Assembly (NCBI GenBank): GCA_022579005.1
Contig: MU401952.1
Span: forward strand, 1 to 14,260
Direction: 5' to 3'
DNA length: 14,260 nt
Source of the DNA: Poronia punctata
Lineage: Eukaryota > Ascomycota > Sordariomycetes > Xylariales > Xylariaceae
Below the pieces are notes generated by a model that saw only the letters and a list, made by a program, of their open reading frames with translations, did no database searches and was not told the DNA's origin. Shown piece after piece: positions 9,426-14,260 of the stretch (position 1 is the first letter of the stretch; each line of letters opens with the position of its first letter). The position numbers and the translations under genes were made by a program.

Positions 9426-12400
9426 GCTTTACTTATTTATAATAGCTATAAAGTAAATAATGCTTACTGCTTAATTAAGTAGTAAGTAAAATATGCTTTA
9501 TATATTTTACTTTTTTATTGTTACGTACTTTTTATTTTAGCTTTATTTTTAATATTATAATTATTAAACACTTTAAAAGTATTTTTACTTAGCGCTATAT
9601 AAATAATGCACAGCATATATGCTTTATATTTAGTATATACTTTTTTTTAATTAGTTATTATATATAACTTTATTATTAATAAACTTAAAATAATTATAAC
9701 ACAATTTATAAAGTGCACAGTTAAATTTTTAATTAATATGCTATATATATTATATTTTTTAAAATAAGTATTGCTTATTTTTTTTAATATTAAATTAATT
9801 ATTGCTTAATTTGCTAATATATACTAAACGCCTTTTTATTTTAATAGTATTTATTTAATTACTTTTAGTATAGACGTATTATTTATTATATACCTTTTAT
9901 TTAAACTAAATAGTTTAAATATTATAATAAAGCTTTTTTAATTTTTATAGTATAAAGAAAAATATATAAAAATAAAACTTAATACTTAAATTAAATTTAA
10001 ACGCTATAAACTAAGTATAACTTATTAATTCTTTTTATTAGTCTAGTAAGTAAAGTAAGTATAAAAAAGTAGCTTAAAGTAACTAGCACTTTTACCTTTT
10101 TAAAGTATATTTATTTAAAAGTTTTATAAGTTTTTTTTTTAAAAAACGCCTACTTAGTACTTTATTTACTTATTTATTTTATAATTAAACTTTTTTCTTA
10201 TACTTTATTTATACTTTATTAAATATAAACTTTATATTTTTACTTTTAAAAAGTTTTTAAATACTTTAAATTTTTTTGCTTAACTATATAAAGCTTATAT
10301 ATTAGTTAAGTATACTTTTATTAATATTTTTAGTTAAATTTATATATACTTAGCAATTAAAGTACTTTATACTTATAAATTAGTTTTTTTATATACTTGT
10401 ATTTTTTAGTTACTAAAAGTGTTTTTTACTAAGTATTAACTTTTTAATTTAAATTAGTACTTTAACTACTAGTTGCTATAGTTTAATTAAAAAATAGTAT
10501 ATTTATTATTTATTTATTTTTATACTAGCTATACTAACTATACTAACTATCCTAACTAATTATATAATATTTTTTATAAGTATAAAAAGTAAACTTCTTT
10601 TTATTTATATTATAAGGTTTTTTTACTTAAAGCTTTTATTTTTTATATTTCTATAACTTTAATAAGCATATATAATAGCGTTAAGTAATAGTATTTATTT
10701 TTATTTCTTTTAGTTTACGCTATATTCTTTTTATATTAACTTATTTTTTTATATATTAGTTTAAAATAGTTTTAGCTTGCTTTAGCTTTTATGCTTTATA
10801 CTTTTTTTATTTTATATATTTTACTTTAATACTAATTTTATTTGTTATATTGCTTATTACTACTATTTTGCTTACGCTTATACTAATACTATTACTACTT
10901 TAGCTTACTAAATAGTATACTATACTAATAATATTTATTATTTTTAAAAAAAATCGCTACTTAGTTTTAATTTTATAAAGCTTTTAAAATTAAATAAATT
11001 ACTTATATATATATTTTTTATTATATAATTATATTTATGCTTTTTTAACTTTTATATATTATAAATATAATTTAAACAAGTTTACTTTATAAAAAAAGTA
11101 GTTATTGCTTTTTTTTATATTTATTATTTTATTGTTTTTTTAGTTACTGCTTTTTGTTATATTAGTTTTTATATTATTTTTTAATAATTTTTATAAGCAT
11201 TAATAAATAAAACTCTATTTTTAATTAAAAAGGTATTATAAAAGCTTTTATTTTTTTTATTTTTTAAAAACTTTAACATAATTTTTTCTTTTTATGCTTT
11301 ACTTTACTTTTTAAGTTTTAATATTGTTTTTAGTTTTAATTTAGCTTTTTTTCACTATATGCTTTACTTCTTTAAGTTTTTGCTTAGTAATTTAATTTAA
11401 TTTTATATTACTATTTTTGCTTTTTTTAAATGCTTATTTTTAAAATAGTTAAGCTACTTATAAAAATTGTTAAGCTGCTTGCTTATTATAATATTAAAAA
11501 AAGAAATTCTTGCTAGCACAATACTTTCTCTTTAGTTTTTTTAAAGACTTTTTAGCTTAATACTTTTATACTTTTTAGCTTTAAAGCTTATTTTAAGTGC
11601 TAATAATGCTTTTTCTTTTATTGCTTTGCTTATTATGATTTTATAAATTATATTACTAATGTAACACGCTTTTTTAGTTATACTTACTATTTATACGCTG
11701 CTTTTAATAGTTGCTATAAAGTTAGCATTGGCTATTTTAATATAGCTAGTTATAATTTTTAAATATATTATTTTTATTATTCTAGCTACTATAGTTATAA
11801 ACTAATATAAATACTTTTTATATATACTTTATTATATTTTTATAATAACTTAAATTATATAATAATTTTAAGTTATATATTTTTATATATTGCTTTTATA
11901 AAGTTCTATACTTTAATTAAATTTATAAAGTTTAAAACAATGCTATAAATATTTTATTTATTTTATAGTTATTATGCTTATTAACGTTATATTAATAAAT
12001 TAGTAACCTATGTACTATTATTTACTTTATTTAATATTTATTAAATTAACTTTATAATAAATATATTAGTATATTTAAAAACCTTTTAGTAAATAAATAA
12101 TAAGCTTAGAAGTTACTAGTTTAAAATATAAGTAGCTAGTTTAGCTTAAAAGTTATTTAAAATTAAATAGTATTAGCATAACTTTTTTTTATTATATTCT
12201 TTTTATATTTTATAATATATTTACTATTTAGCTTATATATCCTTGCTAATTTGCTTTTTTATATTATATACTATATACTTTTTATATATATTATATATAC
12301 TTTTACTTAGTACATTAATATATTATAAATTAAGCATTATATAAAAATATTTAAATATAATATAAAAAACTTTTTAGTTAAACTATTAGCTAGCATATTT

Positions 12401-14152
12401 TTAATTAAAATATACTTAACTTTAAAAGTTTTTTAAAAGTATTTATACTAAACTTATATATTTTATATATTTATATATTTAATTAAGTGCTAATTTTTTT
12501 TAATTATTTATTATAAGCTTAATAGCTTAAATATTAGTATAATAAATTATTTATTTTTAATTAAAGTTTAAGCGCAGCTTTTTTAATTAATATTTAATTA
12601 CTATAAGCTTTTATGCTATTGCTTTAAAATATTTAGTTTTGCTTTAGTTATTAATATAAATATAGTAAATTGTTGATATGCTTTTTATATAATAAAAGTA
12701 CTTTAAAAATTTATTAAATTACTTGATTTATAACTATATTAAAATTTATAAAAAAGCGTAATAGTAGTAAAGCTATATATATTATATTTAGCTTAGTTAT
12801 AATTACTATATAAATAATTAACTTAACTTTCTTTATTATACTTTAATTTTTTTTATAATTATAGTACTTTTAAATTTTGTAAGCCTTTTATATAGTAAAA
12901 AAATAACTTATATTTAGCTTAAATTAGCTTAGTAAAAGCGCTTAGCTACTTTTTTAATATATTAGTTATAAAGTAAAAATCCTTTCTTTTAAATAATATA
13001 TATTTTAAAAAACTATATATTTTTTTAGTTTTTAATTTTATAGCGTTCTTTAATACTTTAAATAATTAAAGCTGCTTTATACTTATTTAATTTATTATAA
13101 ATAAAAAAAACTAATTAATTTTTAATATATTATAAACATAGTTTTATAAGTAATAATTTAAGCTTAAAACTTTTAAATATCAACATAAACTTTTTATATT
13201 AAAAACTAATACGTTTTTTTACTTATAAAGCGCTTTAAGCAGTAATATTACTTATTTTTTTATAATTAACTTATTTAGTACTTTATATACTATAAGTTTT
13301 AATTTTTAGCATATTATATTAAAAAACGTACTTTTAATATTAAATTACTTACCTTTATAATTTCTTTTAATTATAACTGCTATTATAATGTTAAAAGTTA
13401 TTATTATTTTTAGTAGCTATATAAGTTAATTATAAAGTTTTTATTTACTATTTATTACTATATACTATAAATTATACTTTATACTTTATAAAAAAACCTT
13501 TTTTATTAAACTTATATATAAATACTTATTTAAGTAGCAATAGCTTACTTTTCCTATTGCTTTTTAAAAAAAAATTATTATATTAAGCATAAGCATTTAA
13601 GTTAGCTTACGCTTTGCGCTTTTTTAAAATCAGTTTTTTAAAAAGTACATTTCTAGGTTTTTTTACTTTAAAAGTAGCAGCTAAGTAAGGTTATTATAAT
13701 ATATATGCTTTTATAGTACTATAGTAATTTTATTTACTATATTGTTTTACATTACTATTATAAATACTATATATAGCATTTTATACTTATAATTGCTTAT
13801 ATATAAAATGTTTATAAAAATTTTATAAAGCAATTATTATTAAAAATAAAATTATTTTTTATAATATATAGTAGCGTATACTATATAGCTTATTTAATTA
13901 AAGTTATTTAAGTTATTTAGCTTAACCTTTTTAAGTTTTTAGCTTATTTATAAGAAAAAGCTAGCAAGTAAATGTTTTTTATATATTTACGTTTTACTTT
14001 AAGTAGCGCTTTTTTTTATTTTTTTAACTTAAAGTTTTATAAATTATTTTGCTTTACTTGCCTTTTTTTTATTAAACTTTTTTTATTTTTTAATAAAAAT
14101 TGCTTTAAGTTTTTATAAAAGCTTTAAAAAATTACTTATAATAATTAGTTTT
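9426..14152. other. Long T-rich unidentified block, probable degenerate repeats
   Basis: This is about 4.7 kb of T-rich sequence with no long open frame on either strand. T tracts are especially dense from about 10570 to 11300. A slightly GC-richer stretch lies at 11461-11760 (65 of 300 G or C by hand count, 22%) with TC and GA words. TC occurs at intervals, so mutation is less complete than in copy A. Its left and right ends show no terminal repeat that I can see, and sampled words do not match the inverted-repeat copies or 3301-5569. It could be one large or several smaller transposon relics. Confidence 0.45.
10525..10560. repeat. 9-bp tandem repeat, four units
   Basis: Four consecutive 9-base units of the form CTAACTATA (CTAGCTATA, CTAACTATA, CTAACTATC, CTAACTAAT). 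The middle units are nearly identical and the outer ones differ by one or two bases. It is a minor local slippage repeat within the T-rich block. Confidence 0.75.
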
Positions 14153-14165
14153 TTATTATTATTAC

Positions 14166-14260
<95 letters not shown>
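14153..14260. repeat. (TTA)n trinucleotide microsatellite, 36 units to the window edge
   Basis: The stretch is 108 bases of period-3 TTA with one substitution, a C at 14165. From 14166 it is uninterrupted to the last base, so the true length is unknown. Read on the minus strand it is (TAA)n. It may be a plain slippage microsatellite, or the 3' tail of a minus-strand non-LTR retrotransposon lying to the right, since some such elements end in TAA repeats. The window cannot decide. Confidence 0.95.

Noticed and set aside
9426..14152. Long terminal repeats flanking the right-hand block
   Set aside because: Comparing 9361-9660 with 13861-14150 by eye gave only short shared words such as GCTTTACTT, no sustained similarity.
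1..14260. Mitochondrial, plasmid or protist (e.g. Plasmodium-like) AT-rich DNA
   Set aside because: No mitochondrial genes, tRNAs or GC clusters are visible. The strict dinucleotide contexts and the inverted pair of diverged repeats fit hypermutated fungal repeats better. It cannot be formally excluded.
1..14260. Telomeric repeats or CRISPR array
   Set aside because: No TTAGGG-like tandem and no regularly spaced identical repeats were found; the only tandem arrays are the 9-bp, 30-bp and TTA repeats listed.

Overview
This window is extremely AT-rich, non-coding DNA. No open reading frame longer than about 60 codons survives on either strand, and I see no tRNA, rRNA, CRISPR array or recognisable host gene. 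The base composition and contexts match old repeats destroyed by saturating C-to-T (and G-to-A) mutation. That is the pattern of repeat-induced point mutation (RIP) or a similar process in AT-rich isochores of filamentous ascomycete fungi. The assignment to a fungus is inference, and no species can be named.

The main structure I could verify by eye is a large inverted repeat. Bases 1 to about 2430 align, reverse-complemented, with about 5917-8236 over their whole length, with register shifts at a few short gaps. These are two copies of one repeat, almost certainly a transposable element, in opposite orientation around a spacer of about 3.5 kb. The first copy runs off the left edge, so the matching extension of the second copy (about 8237-9230) has no partner here.

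Layout: 1-2430 first copy; 2431-3120 A-rich unpaired sequence; 3121-3300 a slightly GC-richer patch where the strand changes from A-rich to T-rich; 3301-5569 T-rich unidentified block; 5570-5864 a less mutated island, followed by a 30-bp tandem duplication at the edge of the second copy; 5917-8236 second copy; 8237-9230 its probable continuation; 9231-9425 another less mutated island with two hairpins; 9426-14152 a long T-rich unidentified block; 14153-14260 a (TTA)n microsatellite running off the right edge.

The most unusual signal is the mutation context. In the first 3 kb I find a single TC and no GA, while GC and AC are common. Surviving cytosines are almost all preceded by a purine. Classical RIP is defined by the base 3' of the cytosine (CpA), so this dominant 5' (pyrimidine-C) context is worth checking. 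No genes work together here; the window is best read as a graveyard of repeats with short, milder junction islands.
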